From Gymnogyps californianus (Eukaryota; Chordata; Aves; Accipitriformes; Cathartidae): a stretch of 64,000 bases of DNA. The stretch covers positions 12,140,368-12,204,367 of the forward strand of contig NC_059481.1 of the NCBI RefSeq assembly GCF_018139145.2, in the 5' to 3' direction. Each line of letters starts with the position of its first letter. The stretch's first letter is position 1. The notes under the pieces are model-generated. The model saw only the letters and a program-made list of their open reading frames with translations. It made no database searches and had not been told where the DNA came from. The position numbers and the translations under genes were made by a program. This document shows, one piece after another, positions 37,001 to 48,100 of this stretch.

Positions 37001-40000
37001 ATTATTCCAAACCAGTGGTAGCTGCCAAAAATAAAACAAGATTAGATAGTCGTCGTCTGCTCCAGCTGCCTTCCTTGGAGAAACCTGCTCTGCAATTGGT
37101 GGTCTGAACAGAGATATGCTTATATCACTTAAAGATTGCAGTTTTATTGTAGCCTGTAGCAGCTGTTATTTTGTTTAATATATACATTAGCACTTAGAGT
37201 AATTCCTGTAAAGTCATGTTTATTTTAGAAAGACTGTGGGAACAGTTCTTGCTGCCATTACTCTGTGCAAACACACTAACCTGTAAATATTGTGTAAGAG
37301 TTTTAAAAGAAATAAATTATTATACTTACAAAAAATTTCTTGTTTTCTAGCACCACGTTCTGGTTTAGCTACAAAACACTTCATAGATGTTGGTGGTAAG
37401 ATTTTTGTTCTTTTTACTAAGACTTTGTAAATCTTGATTGCAGAAGTGCCTTAATTTCACACTGTAATATGTGTAAATAAATAATGCTAGCTTCATTGGT
37501 AGTCTGGCAAAAGGAGATAACTGGGTAATACCTCAGACAGCCAGTGCATCATAATTATTTTAAAACCTGCTGAATTATAAAAATATTACTGATTTTTTAA
37601 AATAATAACTGTATCATACTTTTGTAGGCAGTGCCTGGCATAGAAGTTATTTTTTGGTTTAGGCTTTAAAGATGACTTTTTACATTCTGCTTTCTCCATT
37701 TTGACTAAACATCTATGTGTGGTTCTTTTCAGTGTAGTGTAAGATCTGAGTGAATTAAATCAATAACATACAGATATTCTTTTACACAGAGAATATATAG
37801 TAATGATATAGCAAAAGGATATATAGTAATGATAAAGGAATAGAAAGCACTGGAATACACCATTACTGTGGGCAGAATTGATTATTAGGATGAAAAGAGC
37901 TTTAGTTTACTCTTACTGATGAAAATGTAACAAATTATGTAAAGCAAATGAAATTTAAACTAGTAACTTTGTACGTTAATTTACTTAAAAATGGAAAGTC
38001 TTTTGGAACAGAAATAAAACTAAAATCTCACTTTCTACAAGTCTTTAGTGTTTCAGGTTTTTTTGTTCAGTACTGGCAACAGATTTGTTTTGAACAACAG
38101 GGTGTTTTTCTAAAATATTTTGAGCTTTTCTTTAATCTTGATTAGAAATTCACAGATATGTCTTCAAAAACAATTATTATAGGCATATCTGTAATCAGAA
38201 GCCTTCATGAAAGCCTCTCTATTGTTTTGCCATATCCCTGTAACTGCAACATGAAGTAAATGATGTTGAAAGTTCAGTTCCGGTTTTGCAGCGGGGCTGA
38301 TCATAGCACAGGCAGATTCCTTAAGTATTGTATTATAAAATGGCATCTACATTGCACAGAATGTCTCACCGCTAAGATTATTGTGGAGTTATTCTGAGCA
38401 TAGCTGTAACCACAGCAATTTAACTAGCACTAAATATGTATTACATTGTTCTAATTGTACAAGAATACAGTTCTAAGTTGAATAAAATGTTTTCTGCCTC
38501 CTAAAACCCTAAGCAATTTGTTTTTCTGGCAATAGATTGTAGTAAAAGAACCCAAAACTACATTTCTCATGTAATGACATAAAGAAGATGCATCTAATGG
38601 GTATCTTCGAAAGTGCTGGGTGGCGAGAGCACATTTTTTGCAAGCACATTATAACTTGAGTCATAATGGAAGCTGATAAGAAAAGTGTGCTCAAAAGTTG
38701 AGGCCTTTTCCTCTTTGATAGGTTTTTGGGGTTTTGGGGGGGGTTTTGGTTGGTTTGTTGTTTGGGTTGGTGTTCCCCCCCCCCCCCCAGTGCTAAATGA
38801 GAGACTACTTAGAACAGTGGTACTCATCCTTTACTTGCTTATAGGCTTGGCTCTAGAGGTGAGGAAGGGTGACTCAAGGCATCCTTCTCTTTCTGATGCC
38901 AAGCCAGCCAAAAAGCAAAGCAATTCCTAGTATAAATTTAGAGCCGCTGCAGAACTAATTTATTCTGTCTGCTTTATGGCATATCAAAGTCTGGCTGTAC
39001 CTGTGATACAGTTCTGATACCAGAGGTTAAAGGGGAGCATCTGTGCCAGCTTTGTGTCATTCAGGCTTTGTCTTAAAGAAGAATTGATTCTTGCACGTCT
39101 GTTGCGCTAAGGTTTTTTAAGTGTTGCTGGCTAACATACAAAAGAGCACTAAGATGGAATTCAGAGATTCTCTACACCCTTATGACTCTCTGTAGTATAT
39201 ATGGTCTACTATAGTGTGGTTCTTTAAAGTGACACTTCTAAAACAATTTTTTTGTTTATATGAAAAAATACATATGCTCTGTAACAGTCTTTTCAATCTG
39301 AAAGTTAAACTAGGAAATACCAGAAGGCAACCAGAAGTGGTTAGCAGGATGACCTATGTTCAGATTTTAAAAGAGCTGACAGTTGACAAACCATGAGTAA
39401 AAACTATTATTGACAGTTAGTAGAGGACTTCTTAGTAAAAAAACAAAACCAAACCAAAACAATTGTTACATAATTTTAACTTGTCCTGCAGAAGTACTTT
39501 TGTCACAATGAGGGCATTATCCATTGAAGTAAAAATACATTGCCAGAAGTCCTAAGGGTCAGGGAGAAAAATTGGAATCATGCAAGAATATGTTCGGAAT
39601 TCACACCTGCTAGGTGTGGATGCTTTCCCAACAAGTGACACATCAGACTTATGACAGAGTAAGACTGAATGTCAGACTGCCAATTCCAATGCATGATTTT
39701 TCCAAAAATGACTTAGATGATTTCCACCCAATACACATAATTTAGAAAAATGCCTTAGTCCCCAGCAATATATGTAATTATTGCAACTTGCTGTTCCAGA
39801 ATAACAGAATGCCAAGGTTGTTAACATGTTTTGCCACTACGCCCAGTTACATAGAGTGAGTTTGTGACCCTATACAGAAGGAAAACTGATCAGGTCTTCC
39901 TGGGTCATATTTTCCCGTATCTTCCAAGGATCATATATTCTTTGATACAAATAGTGTAGTTTGAACTCAAAATCCACATGGTGGTTAAACTCAGTAAGAC

Positions 40001-43000
40001 TATGTCAGTGGAGGTATAATACATCGAAAGAGAGAATGATTGGTAGGGAATTCATTTAACAAAATCTTTACCCAGCTGTGCCTTTAAGGGAATTTGAAAT
40101 TATCATGGCTTTGACTGTGTTTTCAGTCACTCAGCACAGCATTAGACTAATCGTTTTGGCCACAAAACATACTTTTAAATGTTATTTTCTTAATACATAA
40201 CTTCAACTCTAATTGCAAGTTGTTTGTATCGGGTATGCTTTTAAGGAAGAAGCCTGCTCTTCCTCTCTGCATCCTCTGGAAAGCTTTCATCCTCAGAAGT
40301 GTGCAGGAAGTGCAGTTCTTGCCTGCTAGAAAATACATCTGATACAATCTGTAGAACCATTACAAGGTGTTTACTTTATAGCTAAGCTTAGAAAATCAGA
40401 GTGTTTTAGTGAGAGGTTTTTTTCCCTTCTAGTGAATAATACGAGTGACTTAAATTTTCAGTGTTGCTGACTTCAGTTCAGCCAAAGAAATATTCATCAG
40501 TCTTTTCCATCTTTAGTTATCAGACAGTTTTCAAATCCTAGAGAGCCAGTCTCTAGCAGTAGTCAAATAGGTGGTCAAAAGAATTCGGTATCTGTTCATA
40601 GAAGTATCTGTTTAGATGACAGCCTTTTCAACAAATACTTGTAAAATAAATTTTAGCATCTATACATAAAGCTGATGTTGTGCCAATGCCATTGTTTAAA
40701 GGTCAGGGAAGTCATCTGACTAGGTTCATTGTAAATCAGTGTAGATCCATTATAACACTCCTTTTCAGAAAAAAAAAAAGTTTGGGGTTTAAAAAGGGGT
40801 AGAAGTACTAACGTACTGTTAAGCTCCAGTTACTCCAATACAAGCTAAGTTTTAGATACTTTTTTTTTCTCTCCCAGAAAATAGCAGCAATGTCTGATAG
40901 ATCAAAAAGCTTCATTAGCAGTTAAGCACTAACCAGTACATCAAGTACAATTTTTGTCATTATATGGAAATAAACTTGCTTTCTGTCAAGAGACATGAAG
41001 GCAGAAAAGTTAATTTAGAATGACTTTAAGTAGCTCCAGTTGTTCTGTTCTATAAATTTTCTTCAGATAATTCCAGAAAAAACGTGACACGCAAGAGTTT
41101 TCTTGCATGTATAAGTCTAACCATACTACTATAATTGGTACATTTTATACATATAAAAGCATAATCTCCATTTAAATAGAATGAGTAATCTGTAGTAATC
41201 AGTTTTCAGTATTGTGTTATATCAGAGCAGAATACTGTATTATAACAGAAATAAAACTAGCCCTCGTTGTGTTAAATTAGCAAATTCCATTATCTATCTC
41301 TAATGCATAGCAATATCTATCCCAGCATATGGTCTAGAAAAATGTTGTCTTAGCTGTACAGAAACACTTGAGAATGGTTTGTCAAATTAAGGGTTTATCC
41401 AAAGAGCTAATGATCTTTTTACATGCATTTATGAGCGTATGTACATAATTTTATGTGCCAAATATGAATTTTGGCTTTCAGCTTTCCAGCTGATTGACTC
41501 ATGTGAACAAATACACCAAATTAATGGGCAACTGACTGCAGAACTTGAGTGATGCTTAAAATTATTTGTGCTGCTATTACAAGTTTGTTGAATCTCTCTT
41601 TGTAATGCATCTATGTTGTATAAAACAAAGCAACTTATTTGTGTAGCACTCTAGCTAATGCTTTGTGTCACCCCTGGTTTAGCAATTATGTAAGGGCTCT
41701 AGATTATCTGATATTTTAAAAAGGAGGAAGGAATAGTACTTTACTAGAAGAAGGCAAAGTTTTCATGTTATTGTTTTATAGTTCAGCCTTTTTTGCTTAT
41801 ACACTTGACACATGTGCATAGGATTTGATTTTTACTATTTTAAGTATTGTATTGCAACATTGAACTGTGGTAGAAATTGTTCAAGAAAGCTCTGTAATCA
41901 CCAATAAGTGATGTACTGTGATTCTTAATTTAACTGATGCGTAGTTGACTTTCTGAAAGCTAGTCTAACCTAAACCAAATAAACAGCACAAGACCTGTGC
42001 ATGTAGCTTCGGTATGTCAAGCTCTCTGAATCAACTGAATGCTACATTCAAGAAATTTTTAAATAATGTTTTGGATTCTGGAAAACGTTCATGCGCAGTA
42101 ACCCCTATGGTTTTTGACAGTGCTCTGTAATTAGGGTTCCTTTAAGCAATTGCATGCAGTTAAATACCAGTGAGTTAACTTGAGAACTACGTGTTTTTCT
42201 GAATTTTCAGAACTCAAGGGATACTCCCAGTGTTACTAGCACCTTAATTAGGAAGCTGTTCAGAAATGTGATTGGATTAACCCATAACATTACGAGGGAA
42301 AGACAGCTGTATAAATACCTTTTTCACACTAGAACTAGTGCAGGGATTGTACAGTAACTATGGACCATGTGCGCTCCAGTATTTTCGCACAGCTGAAGAA
42401 ACTAAAACAAAACCCCTCAGTTTTCTATTCTTAAGTATGTTGTAGTTCAACATTAAAACTTCAAGGTATAGTCATACTACAATTTCCTCTGGTGTTTATA
42501 ATCTCTAAAGGTGGTACTTTGTATGTATGAGCCTGGGAATGTCTTGGAATGACATGTAATTCTGGTATTTGAATTATTTCTGCAAGTAGACTTCAAAATA
42601 CATACTTTGGTCCACAAGGAAGCCCAAACTCCAGTTTTTCTACTGGAAATATGCTTCCTGTATCTGAGAGACAAACCCCAAAGAAGCAGAATATGATTAT
42701 TTTAGTGTGTATTGGTAGATAATCTCCTGAACTGTGTAGTTAATACAGTTATATAAAATATAAGAGCAAGCTTGTTTTACAGTATTTACACTTGAATGTA
42801 GCTGAAAGACAATCAATTCCTTAAAGCTTTTAGTTCTGTTGCCCTGCCTGAGATACAGGATTTGGATCTGTGCAGATCCATAGCTCTCAAATAAAATGTT
42901 AGAGTTAAGAACAGATTTCTGCTTGACACTCAAAGAGCTGAAGTTAGCAGAACAAATGGAGCCTGAATTTGGCCCAGCTGTCTTGATTTCAGGTAGGGTA

Positions 43001-44879
43001 TTACGACTAAAATTAGTAGTACAGTGGTAAAACACTTCTTGATATGTGATGGTGTTTTTCAGTTCTTTTTGCAAGATTGATTAGCATTTTTAGATATTTC
43101 AGTATTTTCATATGTATTGTTTAATTGTGCATGAGTAGTATAAAGGATGTCAATATGAGATATTGCAATCATCTACTAATCTAAACCTTATCTAATCTAC
43201 TTATGTAATATACTGACAACATTTATTAACTGGATATCCCTCTTAATTCTTTCTTATGACAGCTGGTGTTATTGATGAGGATTACAGGGGAAACGTTGGT
43301 GTGGTACTCTTCAACTTTGGCAAGGAGACTTTTGAAGGTAAGTGTTAAGCTTGGCAGAGCCTGTTTTCAGCCATCTGACTGGAAACTAGGAACTAATTTT
43401 TCTTTAAAAGTCTATGAAGAGTTAAAATTTGCCGAGAACACTTTTCTTCTTACAATTAACAAAAACATGGAAACTTAACAATGTCCTGTCAAGGAAACAC
43501 GAAAAGATTTCACTCCTAGCAAATTAGGCAGCATGCAAAAAAAACCAAAACCCAAACACAAAACACACCACCATCACAAAACCAAACCAAACAAACAAAA
43601 CCTACTTAGCTAAGCTTTAGAGTCATGAGCTGTACTAGAGCGCAACTTTGTATTGAGTTTCTTTGTTGCTCCGCAAAAAAAAAAAAAGACTTAGCTGAGC
43701 AATATTTGAGATAAAAACTTCTCCAGGATCCTGGGAAACACGAGTAATAAAGATACGATTTTCCCTTAATCATGCTGTCTCTCTGTAAACAGTCAGTTTT
43801 AAGCCTCAGGGCCCAGTTACAATATTGCCAGTGTTTTTGTGGCCTTTTCTGCCACTTCACAGCACAAGCTTCTCATGGAACTCCTGTGAACCAGATTGGG
43901 TACTAATCAGAAATTTTGTCTTCCTTTTATCAGTTTGGGTTTTTTCCCCCAGAGAAATCAGTTCCTGGGTCTAGTTCACAAAAAGAGCCCCATTATACAT
44001 ACAGCTGTCTCTCCATCTCTGCAGTATTATGCATAATGACACTTAAGATGCCACAGTATGGCAGCAGGAATGAGGGGAGATGCCTTGAGCTGGTACTGCT
44101 GTTGACACTTCACCTTAAAAGGACTAAGCACAAGTTTATCTTAGCCTGTATTTTTCTGGGACTATTAACATCTGCTTAACTAAGTTTCAGATAAGTCTTT
44201 ACACTTTAGTACATTCTGATACTCTTGAAAGGGGATTGTCTAAACTTTGTATTGATAGTTCACTTTCTTTGAAGGAACTAATAATATTTTAACTTCATTG
44301 CAGTTAAAAAAGGGGATAGGATTGCCCAGCTCATCTGTGAACGCATTTGCTATCCGGAGCTAGAAGAAGTTCAAGTAAGTTGCCAAAAGAAAATATTTCT
44401 GCTATTTTCAATAATTAATAGTTTAAGATAGTTGTATATAAGCTGAAATTTATGGTATAGATAAATACTTTGCTTTAAAACTAGTTTCACTGTTAAAACT
44501 GCATAGTAGCGTTGCTACCTGAATAAAAATCTTGATGCTTTTCATGCATTTACATGGATTTTTTTTTTTTTGGTAGTTTTCAGAGTTAACAGGCACTTGA
44601 GAAGCAGTTCAGTATATACTAGAAACAGTTGTCTCACAATGTGGGATTTGTTTAAACTTGTACAAAAGGTATTCTAAAATGTCTCTTAATCTTTTAGTTT
44701 AGTTTCTCAAGTATAGCTATTGTTACGAGTAAATGTTCCTCTATGATAGACAATATCTGTTGTATAGAAACAAAAGGCAAGTTAAGACACTAAACCAACT
44801 TATCGTAATTGATGTCTTTCAGGCTCTAGATGATACAGAACGTGGCGAAGGTGGCTTTGGTTCTACTGGAAAAAACTGA
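34031..44879 (+). CDS. DUT: DUT, mitochondrial isoform of dUTPase (182 residues, predicted)
   Basis: Predicted join: 34031-34076, 34446-34608, 36149-36240, 37351-37395, 43263-43337, 44304-44374, 44823-44879. The first exon encodes [15 protein letters not shown] and one base; the next begins CG, giving Thr (ACG) and then the nuclear-form ATG in the same frame. The 16-residue leader has four Arg, no acidic residue and an amphipathic Leu/Arg pattern, as mitochondrial presequences do. The donor is GTAAGG, and the acceptor follows a C/T-rich tract ending GCTCAG. Mammalian DUT also makes mitochondrial and nuclear forms from alternative 5' exons (established). In human the mitochondrial leader is much longer and replaces the nuclear N-terminus; here it would be added in front of it. 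That architecture is inferred from the sequence and needs transcript support. Confidence 0.72.
34077..34445 (+). promoter_or_regulatory. DUT: DUT intron 1: candidate promoter of the nuclear form
   Basis: 369 bases between the mitochondrial leader exon and the nuclear start. It contains the ATTGG box (34096), GGGGCGGGAAC (34214-34224) and TTTTCGCGGGC (34383-34393). An E2F-type promoter here would explain separate, proliferation-linked control of the nuclear enzyme, as in mammals. Motifs were found by eye. Confidence 0.5.
34081..34105 (+). other. G-run cluster just after the DUT exon 1 donor
   Basis: Runs of G5, G2, G6 and G7 begin four bases after the donor GT. They satisfy a G-quadruplex pattern when the last run is split, and G triplets close to a donor commonly bind hnRNP H/F. 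Confidence 0.75.
34446..34608 (+). CDS. DUT: DUT exon 2, nuclear start and motif I (part)
   Basis: Acceptor CAG ends at 34445. The first two bases finish the Thr codon of the mitochondrial form; ATG at 34448 starts the nuclear form. Encodes [17 protein letters not shown] to AAGYDLY plus two bases of Ser. The 3' half ([11 protein letters not shown] onward) is conserved; the N-terminal 20 residues are variable except for the SPSKR core. Confidence 0.95.
34448..44879 (+). CDS. DUT: DUT, nuclear isoform of dUTP pyrophosphatase (166 residues)
   Basis: Join: 34448-34608, 36149-36240, 37351-37395, 43263-43337, 44304-44374, 44823-44879; 501 bases including TGA. The homotrimeric enzyme hydrolyses dUTP to dUMP and pyrophosphate, supplying dUMP for thymidylate synthesis and keeping uracil out of DNA. 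All five dUTPase motifs are intact: I AAGYDLYSAY (47-56), II PRSGLA (86-91), [14 protein letters not shown] (99-109, Asp104 and Tyr107), [13 protein letters not shown] (128-138) and [11 protein letters not shown] (155-164). Length matches human DUT-N (164). The ATG at 34448 has G at -3 and lies two bases inside the exon's acceptor. The N-terminus PSPSKRQK keeps a Ser11-Pro-x-Lys site like the CDK1 site of the human nuclear form, next to basic residues that may aid nuclear import. Transcription for this form presumably starts within 34077-34447. Confidence 0.95.
34609..36148. other. DUT intron 2
   Basis: 1.5 kb; the first 200 bases are the tail of the CpG island and the rest is AT-rich. A long open frame running from 34254 through exon 2 into this intron is in the wrong frame for dUTPase. 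No transposon or RNA gene was recognised. Confidence 0.6.
36149..36240 (+). CDS. DUT: DUT exon 3
   Basis: Completes Ser and encodes [17 protein letters not shown] to CYGRV plus one base of Ala. Contains the end of motif I and the conserved IPPMEK turn. Cys58-Val59 replace the human Tyr-Thr. Confidence 0.97.
36241..37350. other. DUT intron 3
   Basis: 1.1 kb, AT-rich, GT/AG, with nothing recognisable inside. Confidence 0.6.
37351..37395 (+). CDS. DUT: DUT exon 4, motif II
   Basis: A 45-base exon encoding (A)[14 protein letters not shown] plus one base. PRSGLA is motif II, which contacts the phosphates. It is followed by the 5.9 kb intron, the longest in this gene. Confidence 0.97.
37396..43262. 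other. DUT intron 4 (5.9 kb)
   Basis: Long AT-rich intron. The only marked structure is a G/T-rich block followed by C14 (38721-38788). No exon-like open frame, RNA gene or clear transposon was recognised. The 125-codon minus-strand frame at 42697-43074 has no domain features. Confidence 0.55.
38721..38788 (+). repeat. G/T-rich block ending in a C14 run (DUT intron 4)
   Basis: G4 (38728-38731), T4, G8 (38736-38743), T4, then GGTTGG and GGGTTGG units, and fourteen C (38775-38788). The G8 and C14 runs can pair as a hairpin; the G runs could alternatively stack as a quadruplex. Confidence 0.9.
43263..43337 (+). CDS. DUT: DUT exon 5, motif III
   Basis: Encodes [20 protein letters not shown] to ETFE plus one base of Val. 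Motif III provides the uracil-binding hairpin and the catalytic aspartate (Asp104). Confidence 0.97.
43338..44822. other. DUT introns 5 and 6
   Basis: Introns 43338-44303 and 44375-44822. The first carries an A/C-rich CAAA-type tract at about 43537-43602 and an A run at 43675-43687. Nothing else was recognised. Confidence 0.6.
44304..44374 (+). CDS. DUT: DUT exon 6, motif IV
   Basis: Encodes (V)[14 protein letters not shown] to ELEEVQ, phase 0 at the end. GDRIAQLI is motif IV. Confidence 0.97.
44823..44879 (+). CDS. DUT: DUT exon 7, motif V and stop
   Basis: Encodes [18 protein letters not shown] and TGA (44877-44879). Motif V is the flexible glycine-rich arm that closes over the active site of the neighbouring subunit. 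Glu157 stands where human has Ser. Confidence 0.97.
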   Translation, partial: ALDDTERGEGGFGSTGKN

Positions 44880-45180
44880 AAATTATTTGAATATGCTTTC
44901 TATTTTTTTTTGTTATGCTATTTCTAAATTTTCATTTGAATCAGAAGTGGGATTTTGGAGTACATTAAAAAATTTCAAGTTTCGTTCAGACTTCTCTCTA
45001 TCTGTCCTCCTGTCTATTTTTACAGGCAGTGAATTCATCTGCATTATGGGGAAATGTGCATGACTGACTTGATTGATTAGTTGATAGATTGTTTTTTCTT
45101 TCTAGATGTTCGGTCCTCAGTAATAAGAACTCATTGTTTATGTGCTGATTATACTCTAATAAATTAAAAAATAACTTAAT
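44880..45180 (+). other. DUT: Probable DUT 3' UTR
   Basis: About 300 bases of AT-rich sequence from the stop to the AATAAA at 45158-45163. A longer UTR using later signals is possible. Confidence 0.6.
45158..45163 (+). terminator. DUT: Polyadenylation signal AATAAA for DUT
   Basis: First AATAAA after the DUT stop, followed within 25 bases by GATTTGATTTATTTT, a T-rich downstream element. Confidence 0.65.
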
Positions 45181-48100
45181 GATTTGATTTATTTTACTCA
45201 CCTAAACTAAAATGGCTGATTGTTCCCTTGCCAGTTTGTGTTAACCTTCTGAAAGCTATCTTCCATGTAGCTCAGTAGTTCATGATAAGAGCCTATTTCA
45301 TACAGAATTGGTAATAATATAGGTATCTATATGACTTCCCACTCTGACTTCTAAATCAGAATAAGGCAAAGATATTTAATATTGCATCTTCTACAACCTG
45401 TCAAAATACTTGTGTTTCTGTTCAGAGCTGAAGTTGTCTTTGATCCTTAGCTGATCCTCGAACAGCCAATTTTTCAGCTCTTTATTAAAAGAGCAGGCAA
45501 TACATTGTTTGAGCTAAATAACACAACTCATCTGGAAATAACTTCTATATAGTAAATAAATGCTATGAAATATGCTGTTGAAATATTTGTTGACAAATTC
45601 ATTAATAAGTTACTGTATGGAAGAAAGATTCTGAATTATTGAAGCAGTGCACAAATTGGTTTTTTCAGTTCTGTTTTGACCAGTTAACATTTTGGAATCT
45701 GTCCTGAGCCTGATTGGTTTTTAAGTGTGGGAATCAAATGAGTCAAAAGCTTTCAGGTTAAAGAACATGCACACAAGAGAAGGGACAAAAAGGAAAGAAT
45801 CTTGAGTATTTTGCCACTTTACAGAAAAGAATTAGTAAAGGCTGTGAGGCTCTCAAACATTTTTTTTTTTTCCCTGCAGCTGTCTGTATTCTCTTTTTAG
45901 ATTTTCTTAGCTGAAAGGTCACAGGTATGAAATACTGTGCTTTAAGTAGTGTTTCAGCAGCAGAAAGGTAGGCCCTTTTGTAGACTACGATGTTCACAGC
46001 ATTCTTCTCCTTGGTAGTCTCAGCTCATAATAATCCTGTTGGTATTAGTTTCATGTCCTTGTCTAGGACTAACCATTTCCAGTGAAGCAGGCCCAAAATA
46101 TTGTACATTTTATACATTTTACCCTCCCTTCCCCAAGGAGCTGGAAAATAAAGTGTAATATGACAGCATTCAGATCCCTTTAACCATAGGATAGTCATTA
46201 CATTGACTTGGCAGTGCTGAAACAGTAAGTACATTCATCTTTGACTAGGGTAGAAGTCTGTCCCTCCACATGCATTATATGCTTATAAGTCTCTTTTTTT
46301 TTTCCCCCTACACCCTTATCACAACACTGCACTTACATCTGTATACCCAGACCTTCACAAGCAGGCTTACCATGCAAAAGCCTATTGTAAGCAAGAAGCA
46401 CATACCAATGAAATTTTAAATGAATTGGAAAAGCTGATCTTGACATTAAGTTTCTTCTGGTCTATAACCTGCCAAAAAGGAACTTCAACTACCAAAGGCT
46501 ATTTAAAGGTCTTAAAATAACTATCATCCTTTTGTGTAGAGCTGTTTCCTCTTGCTGGACTGTAAGTTGAGAGCAAGTTTTGCTGCTCCTCTTTTCTTCC
46601 CTCCCCACCCCCCAAAGCAAAAAACCAGCAGGGGATACACTGATGCAGGTCCTTTTTAAAAGATACTACAAGATGGTATCGCTTGGAATAGCAACCTACA
46701 AGGAAAAAGCTTAAGTTTTGTTGATACTTATTATTTGTTGTACCTGTTGGAAACTGATCTAATTTCCATTTTTGAAAGTAATACTCCAGATTCTGAGATA
46801 AGAAGGAATAGTAGTTGCTAGAAAAAGCACTGTCATCTCAGACATGAGGAAGAAACATAAATTTACAAATCCATGCCTGCTGTAAGTTGTCAACATAGAG
46901 ACCGTTATCTAAGTGTCAGTACCAAAAGGGCTCACTTATTTTGAAAATTGGAATAGTTGAGTTCCTTTTTCTCATTTCTCAATACTTATCTAGAGAAGCA
47001 TGTAATGAGTTTAAGATTACTGCACGGCTCTTCCCAGTAGGACCTTGGAAAAGTCTGTCTATCTGAAACAACGGAAATGCTTTCAAGCTCACCTCTACAC
47101 TGAACTCCTCCCTGTGCATCAAACCATTGCACTAGGGTAATGTTTTGGTAATTACCAATTCTGGTAATTCCTTCTATAGTGTTGGGGTTTTGCTTCAATA
47201 TGAGTAGCAAATCTATAGAAGACAAATACTTCTAACCAGGCAACAAGAGTTACATACCAATGTATTGAAAGTTCTTAAGTTGATACTTGCTACTGCAGCC
47301 CAGGGCCTGTATTGAAACCTGTAGAAAATTTTTGTATTGGTAGCGAGTAGAGAATTCTTACAACAGTATTTGCTACTTTCTGGTTCAGACTATGCTGTCT
47401 ACACCTCTTCTCCCTTTTTTTTTTTTTTTTAAAAGAAAGTCCCACAGTTTCATTAATATGAAAAGCAATACCCTCCAAATTATTTTAATGTTCCTTTTTT
47501 CCATATTACCACCTATGCTATAAAAGTATTTTATCTTGGTATCTATCTGGCAAACATACACAGGAGGCACAGAACAGTATCTGTTGCAGAAGCTAGTTTT
47601 TAACTTCCCCTGGCTCTTACTCATGAAACTCACCCTCTCCCTATAAGCAAGGGGAAGAAGAAAGACTGGCACTTCTTCAGCAATGTTTAAACTTCTCTTT
47701 TTATAATGGTACATTCTAAGCTTTAATAAGCACATTTGATCCTGTTTAAACAAAAATCAGGATGTTTGAAAATTTTTATATTAGCAAAACGAAGAGAGGA
47801 CTGGGAAACATGTTGATCTTGTTCATTACTTTGTGTGAGATCTATCCTTCTGCCTAAATTAATTAGTTGTAAATTATTTTTGTAATTCAATGAAAAACTG
47901 ACTGTGTCTTTGAACAACATGCTTGAGCAAGTAACCTCATGAGAAGCTAGACACTAACATGCATCGGTCTTCTATCTAGACAGATTCATGTCCCCGGAAC
48001 CTGTCACTGAGGTGTGATCCCCAGGGCTCACTATAGGTATGAAACTGAAGAGATGTAAATCTCCAAAGCAAGTCCGAAGTATAATGCTATTTGCAAAAAA

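Noticed and set aside
42697..43074. 125-codon minus-strand open frame in DUT intron 4
   Set aside because: No domain, no splice or promoter context, ordinary AT-rich composition.
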